NCBI GenBank assembly: GCA_021234155.1
Contig: JAJEKV010000059.1
Span: 8,126,779-8,190,778 of the forward strand
DNA: 64,000 nt
Source: Isoetes taiwanensis
Lineage: Eukaryota > Streptophyta > Lycopodiopsida > Isoetales > Isoetaceae
Direction of reading: 5' to 3'
The translations under genes and the position numbers were made by a program. The notes below the pieces were generated by a model. That model was not told the origin of the DNA and searched no databases. It saw only the letters and a program-made list of their open reading frames with translations. This document shows, piece by piece, positions 55,001 to 64,000 of this stretch; position 1 is the first letter of the stretch, and the number at the start of each line of letters is the position of its first letter.

Positions 55001-57138
55001 GGATCCCTCACAAGAGGGGAGAGTCCGGACCCCAAGAGGCGGGATCCAAAAAACGCTCCCGAGGCAGCCCTTCCCGCGCAGCCCCCCGGGTCTGACGCCA
55101 ATGACCACCCTCCCGGGTCTGCCCCCTATCCCACCGCTGATCCTCCGCTCAGGGCCCCTCTTCGAAGGCCCAAAAGATTCCAGATCGGTCCCGAGAACTT
55201 GTCAAACCGGGCGCCCCGAGGGTCGGCCTTTGTAGAAACCGCAGTTGTCTTGTCGCTCGGGCACCGGGAGGCTCCGAATGGCAAATCGACCCCCGCCAAA
55301 TCGTCCGGAATTGGCGAAATTACCCTAGGGAGCAAGTTACAAGGTCGGTTTTGCAAAAGAAAGAAACACTCACGCCTCCACGACAAAGATCCCGCATCCA
55401 CATCCTAGGCCAATTGACTACGAGTTTGATGGAAGTGAGCTACTTTGGCGCTTTGAGGTCGGGTGGTCTTCCTCGCCACGAACTTGGTCCCCGTGGCAAT
55501 GTCGACGCTCCGAGTCCATTGGCGTAGTCAAATCGCGATTCCGGAGAGGGGAGGTCGCCTCGTCCGCCCCTGTGGCCTTGGGGAGAGGAAATTCGTGGCA
55601 AGCCCGGGATTTTAGGGTCCGGCCAACACCACTCCACGCCAAGTCACGCCAAGGTCCCGCCTGAATCGACAAGAGAGGGCCTCCAAAACGTAAAACCCCG
55701 GGGGTGCCGTGTTCTAGAAGGGTTTGCGCTTTGGGGGCCGAGACTTGGTCTGTTGCACTTGGGACTCCCGCCGAAGCCGCAAGCCGAAATACGGAGCAAG
55801 GGGAACCGAGGAGCGCAGTTTGGGCCTCCCCCTCCTCCCCGATGTGGCAAGTAGAAGTCGGGGCTTTTGCGCTGGCAAGACATTCATAAATTCACAATTA
55901 ATGCATTGTACGGTAAAATAAATCCCGATTTTTTGCCACCGAATCCTAATCCATTTCCAAAGACTACCCCAATTTTCAAATTTTCTTGAGAAGGTCTAGG
56001 TCAAAGGGTTAGCATTAGAACGGAATGGCAGCCCGCTGGATCGCAACCGAGCTGGCACCCTTCCCAAGTCAAACGAGGCCAGACCTTGCGTCTAATCCTC
56101 ACAAGAGGGGAGAGTCCTGACCCCAAGAGGCGGATCCAAAATGTTCCCCGAGGCAGCTCTTTCCCCGCGCGCATAACTACTAGGTGAAGTCAAACGCTTA
56201 ATGACCACCCTCCCCGAGCCCGGCTCCCCTATCCGACCGCTGATCCTCCGCTCAGGGGCCCCTTCTTCGAAGGCCCAAAAGATTCCAGGATCGGGTCCGA
56301 AGAACTTGTCAAACCACGGCCCCCCGAGGCTATTTGACATGGAGAAACCGCATTGTCTTGTCGCTCGCACCGGGAGGCTCCTAATGGCAAATCGACCGCC
56401 AAATCGTCCTGAATGGCTAAATTACCCTAGGGAGCAAGTTACAAGGTCGGGTTTTGCAAAAGAAAGAAACACTCACGCCTCCACGACAAGAGATCCCGCA
56501 TCCACATCCTAGGCCAATTGACTACGAGTGTGATGGAAGTGAGCTACTTTGGCGCTTCTTGAGGTCGGGTGGTCTTCTGCCACGGAACTTGGTCCCCGTG
56601 GCAACGTCGGCTCGAGTCCATTGGCAGAGTCAAATCGCGATTCCCGAGAAGGGAGGTCGCCTCAACCGGCCCCCCCGTGGCCTTGGGGAGAGGAAATTGG
56701 CAAGCCCCGGGATTTTAGGGTCCGTGGTTTCAAGGCCAACACCCCCACTCCACGCCAAGTCACGGGCGCAAGGTCCCACCCGACCGGACAAGGAGAGGGG
56801 GCCTCCAAAACGTAAAACCCCGTGGGCTGCCGTGTTCTAGAAGGGTTTGGCGCTTTGGGGCCGGTGACTTGGTCTCTGCACTTGGGACTGGGCCGAAAGC
56901 CGCAGCCGAGAATACTGGAGCAAGGGGAACCGACGGAGCGGAGTTTGGGCCTGTCCTCCTCCGGATGTGGCAAGTAGAAGTCGGGGGCGCTTTTGCAAAG
57001 GGCAAGACATTCATAAATTCGCAATTAATGCATTGTACTAAAATAAATTCTGATTTTTTGCTACCGATTCCTAACCCATCTCCAAAGACACAGCCCCCAA
57101 TTTTCAAATTTTCTGAGAAGGTCTAGGTCAAAGGGTTA
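52078..57138. repeat. Satellite array, about five units of 1.1 kb
   Basis: Units begin (landmark GGTCTTCTGCCACGGAACTTGG or variant, quoted to 20 bases as GGTCTTCTGCCACGGAACTT) near 52135, 53233, 54346, 55465 and 56570, spaced 1098-1119 bp. Each unit contains the landmarks listed for unit 1 in the same order and orientation. Units differ by many small insertions and deletions and fewer substitutions. Frames of 100-176 codons on both strands drift between units. No similarity to rRNA genes or known spacers was recognised. Confidence 0.92.
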
Positions 57139-59600
57139 GCTAAGGTCAAAGGAATGGAGTTTGTGGGATCGTTGTACTTGGGGTTGACCTTGGCTCACCG
57201 GACGCTATACTTGGTCTAAGATTGCATTGAGAATATAAGCATCATAACTATTAGAATGAAGATAAATGATTACGTAAAAGCATCATAACTACTAGAATGA
57301 AGATAAATGATTACATAAAAGCAAAAGACTAGTGCGGGTTTGGGGGTTAGATTTGGTTGCTTGTGATGATGGTTGTGTTTCAAAGATCAAGGCATATGGA
57401 TAGAGAGAATGCCCTTTGTTCAACGGATCGCCCCCCTAAAGCTATTTGACATGGATGGCATAATTAACTTGTAATGAACTCAATTCGGGCAAGCAACTTC
57501 CTGGGAGTTTAGGGTCCCAGCCAAGGCCAACACCCCCACTCCATGTCAAGATACGGTGCAAGGTCCCACCAAATCCGACAAGGAGAGGGCCTCCCAAACG
57601 TAAAACCCCGTGGACTTGCCGATTCTAGAAGGGTTTTGTTTTGGGGCCGAAGTTTTGGTCTTCCGCCACGTAACTTGGTCCCTAGGGCAACGCCGACGCT
57701 CGAGTCCATTGGCAGAGTCAAATCGCAGCTCCGAGAGGGGAGGTCGCCTCGGCCCGGCCCCTGTGGCCTTGGGAGAGGAAATTCGGGCAAGCAGCCTTCC
57801 GGGATTTTAGGGTCCGTGTCAAGGCATCAACACCCCACTCCACGCCAAGTCACGGCCAAGGTCCCTTCTCGACCGGACAAGGAGAGGGCCTCCAAAACGT
57901 AAACCCCGTGGGTTGTCGTGTTCTAGAGAAGGGTTTGCGCTTTGGGGCCGAGACTTGGTCCGCTACACTTGGGACCCGCCGAAGCCGCAGGGCAAAAGTA
58001 TTGGTGGGGTGCAAAAAGCACGCTGGCCCGACGATGCTTTAGCACCCCCGCCGGAAAGAAAATAAAATCACCGAAAGTGCCGGGTGCAAAGTGCCGGAAA
58101 GTGCCGGGTGCCGGAAAGTGAAAGTGCCGGGCCGGGTGCCGCTGGCCTTTGTAACCCACCAAGATACTTTGCCCCCCAGGCCCGCAGAATACAGAAAGCA
58201 AGAACCTCGGAGCGGAGTTTGGGCTTGTCCTCCTCCCGATGTGGCAAGTAGAAGTCGGGGCTTTTGGCAAGACATTCATAAATTCGCAATTAATGCATTG
58301 TACTGAAAATAAATTCTGATTTTTTGCCACTGGATTTCTAACCCATCTCCAAAGACACAACCCCAATTTTCAAATTTTCTGAGAAGGTCTAGGTCAAAGG
58401 GTTAGCTAAGGTCAAAGGAATGGAGTTTGTGGGATCGTGTACTTTGGGGTTGACCTTGGCTCACTGGACGCTATACTTGGTCTAAGATTGCATTGAGAAT
58501 ATAAGCATCATAACTATTAGAATGAAGATAAATGATTACGTAAAAGCATCATAACTACTAGAATGAAGATAAATGATTACGTAAAAGCAAAAGACTAGTG
58601 CGGGTTGGGGGTTAGATTTGGTTGCTTGTGATGATGGTTGTGTTTCAAAGATCAAGGCATATGGATAGAGAGAATGCCCTTGTTCAACGGATCGCCCCTA
58701 AAGCTATTTGACATGGATGGCATAATTAACTTGTAATGAATCAATTCGGGCAAGCAACTTCCTGGGAGTTTAGGGTCCCAGCCAAGGCCAACACCCCCAC
58801 CCATGTCAAGATACTGCAAGGTCCCACCAACCGACAAGGAGAGGGCCTCCCAACGTAAACCCCGTGGACTTGCCGATTCTAGAAGGGTTTTTGTTTTGGG
58901 GCCGAAGTTTTGGTCTTCTAACCACGTAACTTGGTCCCTAGGGCAACGCCGATGTTCCGAGTCCATTGGCGTAGTCAAATCGCAGCCTCCCGGAGAGGGG
59001 AGGTCGCCGTCCGGCCCCTCGTGGCCTTGGGGAGAGGAAATTCGGGGCAAGCAGCTTCCGGGATTTTAGGGTCCGTGTTTCGCATCAACACCCCCACTCC
59101 ACGCCAAGTCACGCAAAGGTCCCGCCCCAAATGACAAGGAGAGGGCCTCCAAAACGTAAACCCCGTGGGGCTGCCGTGTTCTAGAAGGGTTTGGCGCTTT
59201 TGGGGCCGAGACTTGGTCTCAAGGCACTTGGGACCCGGCCGAGAAGCCGCAGCCGAGAATACGGAGCAAGGGGAACCGACAGAGCTTGAGTTTGGGCCTG
59301 TCCTCCTCCCGATGTGGCAAGTAGAAGTCTGGGGGCTTTTGCAGCTGGCAAGACATTCATAAATTCGCAATTAATGCATTGTACGGAAAATAAATTCTAA
59401 TTTTTTGCCAGCTGGATTCCTAATCCATCTCCATCACACAGCCCAATTTTCAAAATTTTTGGAGAAGGTCTAGGTCAAAGGGTTAGCTAAGGTCAAAGGA
59501 ATGGAGTTTGTGGGATCGCTGTACTTGGGGTTGACCTTGGCTCACCGGACGCTATACTTGGTCTAAGATTGCATTGGACGAAACCCCGTGGACTTGCCGA
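57139..59600. repeat. Variant satellite units with 0.5-kb extra segment
   Basis: A segment beginning CTAAGGTCAAAGGAATGGAG at 57139 and 58405 (and, truncated, 59487) is followed by GCATCATAACTA repeats and TTTGACATGGATGGCATAAT, and then by a normal satellite unit. The repeat period here is about 1.27 kb for the first copy (including a 183-bp MITE) and 1.08 kb for the second. The third copy breaks off after about 90 bp and jumps to a part near the end of the segment (59577-59680). Confidence 0.88.
57991..58173. mobile_element. MITE of about 183 bp inside a satellite unit
   Basis: The ends GGCAAAAGTATTGGTGGG and CCCACCAAGATACTTTGCC are imperfect inverted repeats of about 19 bp. The interior has GTGCCGGAAA-type short repeats. 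Sister satellite units lack it: they pass directly from AAGCCGCAG to CCGAGAATACAG. The flanks read GCCGCAG on the left and CCCGCAG on the right, which may be a 7-8-bp target duplication, but about seven extra bases between the right inverted repeat and that word leave this open. Confidence 0.7.
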
Positions 59601-60240
59601 TTCTAGAAGGGTTTTTGTTTTGGTTTTTCAAGCCCCTAAAGCTATTTGACATGGATGGCATAACTAACTTGTAATGAACTCGGTTTTGTTTCTCAGAAAC
59701 AATTGTACCTTGATGAAAGATTGCTTCATAGTTTCCAAGTGAAAATTTTTTTAATGTGTCCGCACCGCCTTGTTGCCCCCCTGGTCAAAGAAGACGCTTT
59801 TTCGATGCACACTCTTTTAGTTATGCATTTTATTGCATTTATGGTTTATAAATTCGTAGTTAATGCATGGCATGGAATTAAATTATGGTTTTGGTCACCG
59901 GCTTCCATGGTCATCACCAAAGATACGTGAAAATTTCCAAAATTTTCTGGATAAGGTCTAGACCTGCTGCTAGTTAGAACGGTCCGGGCAAACCGTTGTT
60001 GGGCAAGCATGACTGCACCCTTCCCCAAGTCAAACAAGGCGACTTTGAATGGCCACCTCGCGAGGGGAGAGTCCCGCCCCGTGAGACGACCCCAAAACGC
60101 TTCTCGAGGCAAATTGCCCGCACCGCCCGGGGACTGTATGCTAATGAACACCCTCCCGGCTCGGTTCCCCTATATATCCGACCGCTGAATCCTCCGCTCA
60201 AGGATCCACCTCGTGGATCGTTCAAATAAGCCTAGGGACA
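59601..60240. repeat. Degenerate end of the satellite array
   Basis: 59930-60240 is a diverged satellite half-unit (words CACCCTTCCCCAAGTCAAAC, GGGGAGAGTCC, AATGAACACCCTCCCGG, CCGACCGCTGAATCCTCC). 59690-59930 is transitional and still shares TTAATGCATGG and CATGGTCATCACCAAAGA-like words with unit sequence. No gene. Confidence 0.7.
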
Positions 60241-60280
60241 AACTTTAATGAGCTTCACATTAAAAAAAAAAAAAGATGCA

Positions 60281-60400
60281 AAACAATAACGCCGCTATAA
60301 CAAAATACGTCATGGACGCCGCCGCGGCGACGCAGATTTGAAATAACGTCGAGATGCGACGTGACGCCGCATGCGACGCCTCTGTAATATTTTGAACCCA
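60281..60400. repeat. CACTA-like subterminal repeats, second element
   Basis: AACGCCGCTATAACAAAATA, then GACGCCGCCGCGGCGACG, AAATAACGTCGAGATGCGAC and GACGCCGCATGCGACGCC. The motif set matches 36.67, 40.33 and 47.03 kb. It is followed by a leader-like stretch, as at 40.7 kb. Confidence 0.6.
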
Positions 60401-60549
60401 TGCATCCCGGCTTTTCCAAACTTCTTTTGCCCTACTTCTTCGAGGTTCTTGGGCGATCCATGCCTTAGTACCGATCTACACCGCAAGCAACTATTCTAAG
60501 GTTAGTATATCATGTTTTTTAGATTGAATAGGTTTTTTGGATTGAATGG

Positions 60550-61385
60550 TGCATGCCCAACCTTCCTTTTTTTTTGGTTTCCTTTCCTTCCTCTTCTTCT
60601 TTGTTCTTGATTTTTTTTTCTTGATTCTTCCTCCTTCTTTCTTTCTCATGCTTCATTTCTTCCTCATTCTTCCTCATGCTTCATTTCTTCCTCCTTCTTC
60701 CATGCTTCATTCTTTCCTCATTCTTTCTTCCCATATTTCTTCTTTCCTCATTTCTTTCTCATTCTTTCTTCCTCATTCTTTCTCATTTCTTTCTTCCTCA
60801 TGCTTTCTCATTCTTTATTCCTCACTCTTTCTCATTCTTCCTCATTCTTTCTCATTTCTTGCTTTCTCATTTCTTTCTCATGTTTTCTCATTTCTTTCTC
60901 ATTTCTTTCTCATGCTTTCTCATTTGTTTCTCATTTCCATTCTTTCTCATCTTTCTCATTCCTCATTCTTTCCCCTCCCTTCCCTCATTTCTTTCTTCTC
61001 TTCCCTTCCTTATTCTTCATTTTTTTTCATTTCTTATTCTTCATTCTTTTTAATTTCATTTCTTCATTCTTCATTCTTCATTTGTTTCTTATTCTTCACA
61101 TTTCTTCCTCACTTTCCATTCGATCCTTTTCTTTCCCTTCCCTTATTTCTTCCTTCCATTCTATTCCCTTCCCTTCTCTTATTTCCTCTTATTTTTCTTC
61201 ATTCTTTCTTGTTTCTTCTCTTATTTCTTCTCTATTCTATCCTTATTTTTCCCTTCTATTCTCTTTATTTCTTTCTCTTTGTTTTATTTCTATCTCTTTG
61301 TTTTCTATCCCCCCCCCTTTTTTTTTCCTTTTCTTTCTTCTTCTTCGATCTTTTTTCTTCTTTGTTCTTTTTTCTTCTAATGCTT
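60550..61385 (+). repeat. Polypyrimidine tract of about 830 bp
   Basis: Nearly all C and T, built from TTCTTTCTCATT and TTCCTTC-type words with very few A and almost no G. A 306-codon frame across it encodes only Phe/Ser/Leu/His/Ile low-complexity sequence and is not a gene. Such tracts can form triplex (H-DNA) structures. Confidence 0.92.
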
Positions 61386-61509
61386 TGTTACTTCATTTGC
61401 CTTTCTATTACGATTTGGACCCGACAGATCTTGTACACGCTGGCCCTTATTTTGGTAAGTAGTTGATCGTGACTTGCATTTTATTTTTATAGTTTTAAGT
61501 AGGTTAAAA

Positions 61510-61925
61510 AAAATTGATGGAGTGGCTTTGTTCAAGGGCACGGGCCGGCTCCACCTAGAGTGGGAGGACCATGTACCCGGGTTCAAGTCCACTTTCACTA
61601 CAATCATAAATGTTTCCTAGGTTAATGAGTGGCTTGTTCAAGGGCACTGGGCCGGCTCCACCTAGAGTGGAGAAAACCACGCACCCGGTTCAAGTCCACT
61701 TCCCAGCCCACTTGTTATTTTTTAGGTTTAAAATAAAATTGTAGTGGCTTGTTCAAGGGCACCTGGCTGGGCCTCCACCTTGGCGTGGAGAGGACTAGGT
61801 GTCCAGTCCAAGTCCACTTTTTTCTTCTCATTCTTAGGTAGATGTGGCTACCAAGAAAGGACATGGTCGGCTCCACCACGAAAGGGGGGAGGACCAGTGT
61901 TCGGGCCTTAGTTCACGCTTATTGT
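61510..61925. repeat. Leader repeat: GGGCCGGCTCCACC block, four copies
   Basis: Copies start near 61531, 61641, 61751 and 61858, spaced about 110 bp. Each reads TTCAAGGGCAC (or AAAGGACATGG), GGCCGGCTCCACCTAGAGTG, GAGGACCA and an end like CCCGGGTTCAAGTCCAC. The block corresponds to the three copies at 41.04-41.30 kb. Confidence 0.85.
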
Positions 61926-62560
61926 CATTTTTAGCTAGAGGTAGCTAGGGCTAGGTTAAGTTAAACAAAGAATCGATGATTCCCTTCACACCCGTGCTAG
62001 TTAAAAAAAATAGGTTAGGCTAACTTAATGTAGTGCTAATTCGCACTAAAAGCTGCTGGTAAAAAAATAACTTTAACTAATTAACTAAATTATTTCAACA
62101 TGTCTAGTTAAGTTAGCCAAAGGCATAAAAAAATTATATGTACAATTAACTAAACTTAAAGTGACCTCTATAGTGCTAATTTCTAATTTAGTTAATTTTT
62201 AGTTAATTTTGCTAACTAATCCGAACAAGGTGCTAAGATAAGTTTAGGCAAAGTTGTTTTTGTTAAAAAGTTAACTAAATTTTGGGACTATCTCGCTAAC
62301 TAATTAACTAGTAATACGAATGTAATTTGACCGTGGGTCCAATAACCCTAATCTAACCTATTTAGTTTTTCTTGTTTCTTCTTCTTTTTTTTTTTCTTGC
62401 TTTTGGGGCTGGGCCTGATAAGGTATTAGTCGCCATAGGGCTGTTATAAGTAATGATTATATGGTCTCCATACATGTTTGATATTGTCAGATTATGTTGC
62501 ATTTACTTTGTGCATGCTTGGCTTTTGTATTCATTATTTTGTTTTGTTTGTAGGCATAAA
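61926..62560. other. AT-rich spacer with TTAACTAA words
   Basis: GTTAACTAA, TTAGTTAAT and related words recur in both orientations over 61950-62310. No gene is seen. Probably an intron or 5' leader of the following remnant. Confidence 0.4.
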
Positions 62561-64000
62561 ATGGCCTCGGTGAAGGACAGAGAATTAGGCGCATCCTCAT
62601 CAATCAAATATGCGCACAGATCGAATTCGAACGACATATGCAAACCGATGATCGAATTAACCATTTTGTAGCATCGCTGAGAAAGAATGCCTGGCCTCAA
62701 TTATGTGGGAGGTGGCCGAGCATGAGTCCGAAGTTGGAAGATATGATGAGAAAGAACTTAAAAGTCTTGGGTTTGCAATCCCGAGCCGTAATTGAGGATG
62801 CTACTTAAGTATAAAGTGCCACTTATGAGCCCCTATGCTGAGGCATACGTGGACGATGGGCTAATTCGCGGGCGGCGCAAAGGTCCGGACGCGAAAGATC
62901 ACAAGATGGCCAAGAGTGGCCCCCAATGATGAACAGGTGAAGGAGTTAGATAGTCTTATCCATGGTGGGAGCTCTATTGGTGCAGGGGCTAGATTATCAT
63001 TACATGCTCATGATAAATGTGCTGCATTTATTGACAGCATTCCTGTGGATGCTGTTGGAGTTGTAAAGTGCATTGGTAGTAAACAAGACTGCCAGATATA
63101 CCAAATCCGTGATCTTGGGAACCCCGTGACTTTAATCAAGATGATTATTATAATCGGCATTGTGTGGAGAGGCCAAGATAGAGTCGCATCATGGTTGTTG
63201 GTCGACAAGTATATCCGCTTTCAAGAGCCCAAGTCCAAAGATTGGCCACACCCCTTTGACTTGCCCCCCAGGTCTTTTTTGGAGATGAGCCACAGGGACC
63301 AATGGTAGTCCTGCCATTCATGAATGGAGGAACCTTTGCAGAATTACTTGACCATCTTCCGAGCCAATTCTCTTCTTATAGGAGATGGTCAAATGCAATG
63401 CATAGTGCTCCAAGAAGGGCTGATATGAAGATAAGTGCGGAGTGGAAAGCCAAAATGAGACTCGTATAAGTACGCCCCGCAAATAGCTCTCGCCTCTTGT
63501 AAGAGTCTATGCCATCCACGCCCCAGGTTGGACACACACAAAGCTCAATTGCAAAGGGTCAAACTCCATTTTGATGACTCCCTTTACAAATGTGTGGGTG
63601 GCTATTGGTGATTGGGACACGCCCTCCGCTTTTTTGCAAGGAGCTAAATGCCCAAATTGAAGAGCCAAGTATACACTACAAGATGGAACGGCAAGATATC
63701 CTTGGTGGGAGAAGAGAGTTTTTACATCATCATCGATGACCAAGCATCATGGGGGCATGAGATATCCGACATATATTCCCCGGGCTACATTTACGAGATG
63801 CTCCTTGATTTTGTCCGTAATGCGCTTATGGGGTCGTGTGTTGAGATAAACCCAACCGACCAATACTCTAGCACATTGACATCATCCAACATATGAAGGT
63901 CCAAATGATGATGGATAGAGAGCTGGTGCACATGGATCGCCCATCTATTGCTCGGCCGTCGATGTGTTCAAAACAAGGAGGCTTTCTTCCGATATAGTTG
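62561..64000 (+). pseudogene. Unrecognised CACTA-associated coding remnant, continues past the window
   Basis: Protein-like frames at 62561-62671 (MASVKDRELGASSSIKYAHR), 62800-62925 (in another frame, LMSPYAEAYVDDGLIRGRR), 62916-63308, 63270-63470 (another frame, LPFMNGGTFAELLDHLPSQF) and 63648-63896 shift frame several times. I recognise no domain. Position after a subterminal region, leader and spacer mirrors the SET-containing segment at 40.8-42.5 kb, so it may be transposon cargo or the N-terminal part of a transposon protein. Confidence 0.35.

Noticed and set aside
52049-57126. Frames of 100-196 codons on both strands in the satellite
   Set aside because: They recur at the same place in each unit but in different registers and on both strands, as expected for GC-rich repeats without stop codons, not for genes.
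47125-60240. Ribosomal DNA or intergenic spacer
   Set aside because: No 18S, 5.8S, 25S or 5S words were recognised and no Pol I promoter-like TATATAAGGGG in the repeated units.
60546-61466. 306-codon open frame, the longest in the window
   Set aside because: It is a translation of the polypyrimidine tract (Phe, Ser, Leu, His, Ile only) and has no motif; two other long frames overlap it.

Overview
The window looks like a gene-poor, transposon-dense stretch of a land-plant nuclear genome, plausibly a fern or other large seed-free plant genome (inference). The signs are spliced genes with GT-AG introns, a short TTTAGGG run, a plant-type tRNA-Met primer-binding site in a miniature LTR element, a laccase relic whose exon sizes fit my recollection of plant laccases, a B3-domain fragment, and CACTA, Helitron, LINE, Ty3/gypsy and DUF7869-type transposon debris. 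No rRNA, tRNA, CRISPR array or bacterial-type operon was seen.

Layout. 0-1.06 kb: C-terminal part of a transposase-like gene. 1.5-2.1 kb: a small acidic nuclear-type protein gene. 3.05-5.31 kb (minus): a six-exon gene for a Crypton-type tyrosine recombinase that stays open across all inferred splice junctions; it is the most notable gene here. 7.4-8.1 kb: Ty3/gypsy integrase relic. 9.3-14.0 kb (minus): a DUF7869-type transposon split by a 5'-truncated LINE and a complete 468-bp TRIM. 14.2-20.4 kb: satellite-like repeats, many with a palindrome centred on CACGTG or CATGTG, interrupted by a LINE (18.0-19.84 kb). 20.4-23.7 kb: more fragments, including a second LINE copy with a perfect target duplication of about 25 bp. 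25.9-27.5 kb (minus): laccase pseudogene. 28.35-29.0 kb: another DUF7869-type fragment.

29.5-31.6 and 36.06-36.58 kb: one tandem array with a TATAAATA hairpin in every long unit, interrupted by a 4.4-kb block that carries Helitron Rep/helicase remains. 36.66-47.1 kb: CACTA-type territory with TGCGACG-rich subterminal repeats, a B3-domain fragment, a perfect five-box heat-shock-element match, a SET-domain fragment, and TNP, DUF4218 and DUF4216 transposase modules, all decayed. 47.1-60.24 kb: a satellite of about 1.1-kb units, interrupted by a 3.9-kb element with terminal inverted repeats and a CCAA target duplication, and by a small MITE. 60.28-64 kb: the 5' side of another CACTA-like element with an 800-bp polypyrimidine tract, a leader repeat also found near 41 kb, and decayed unrecognised coding sequence.

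The genes do not form a pathway. The window is a nest of mobile elements of different ages. The only spliced frames that look intact are the Crypton-type gene and the small acidic gene lying tail-to-tail with it. The laccase, SET and B3 fragments are host-type genes that are broken or were picked up by transposons.
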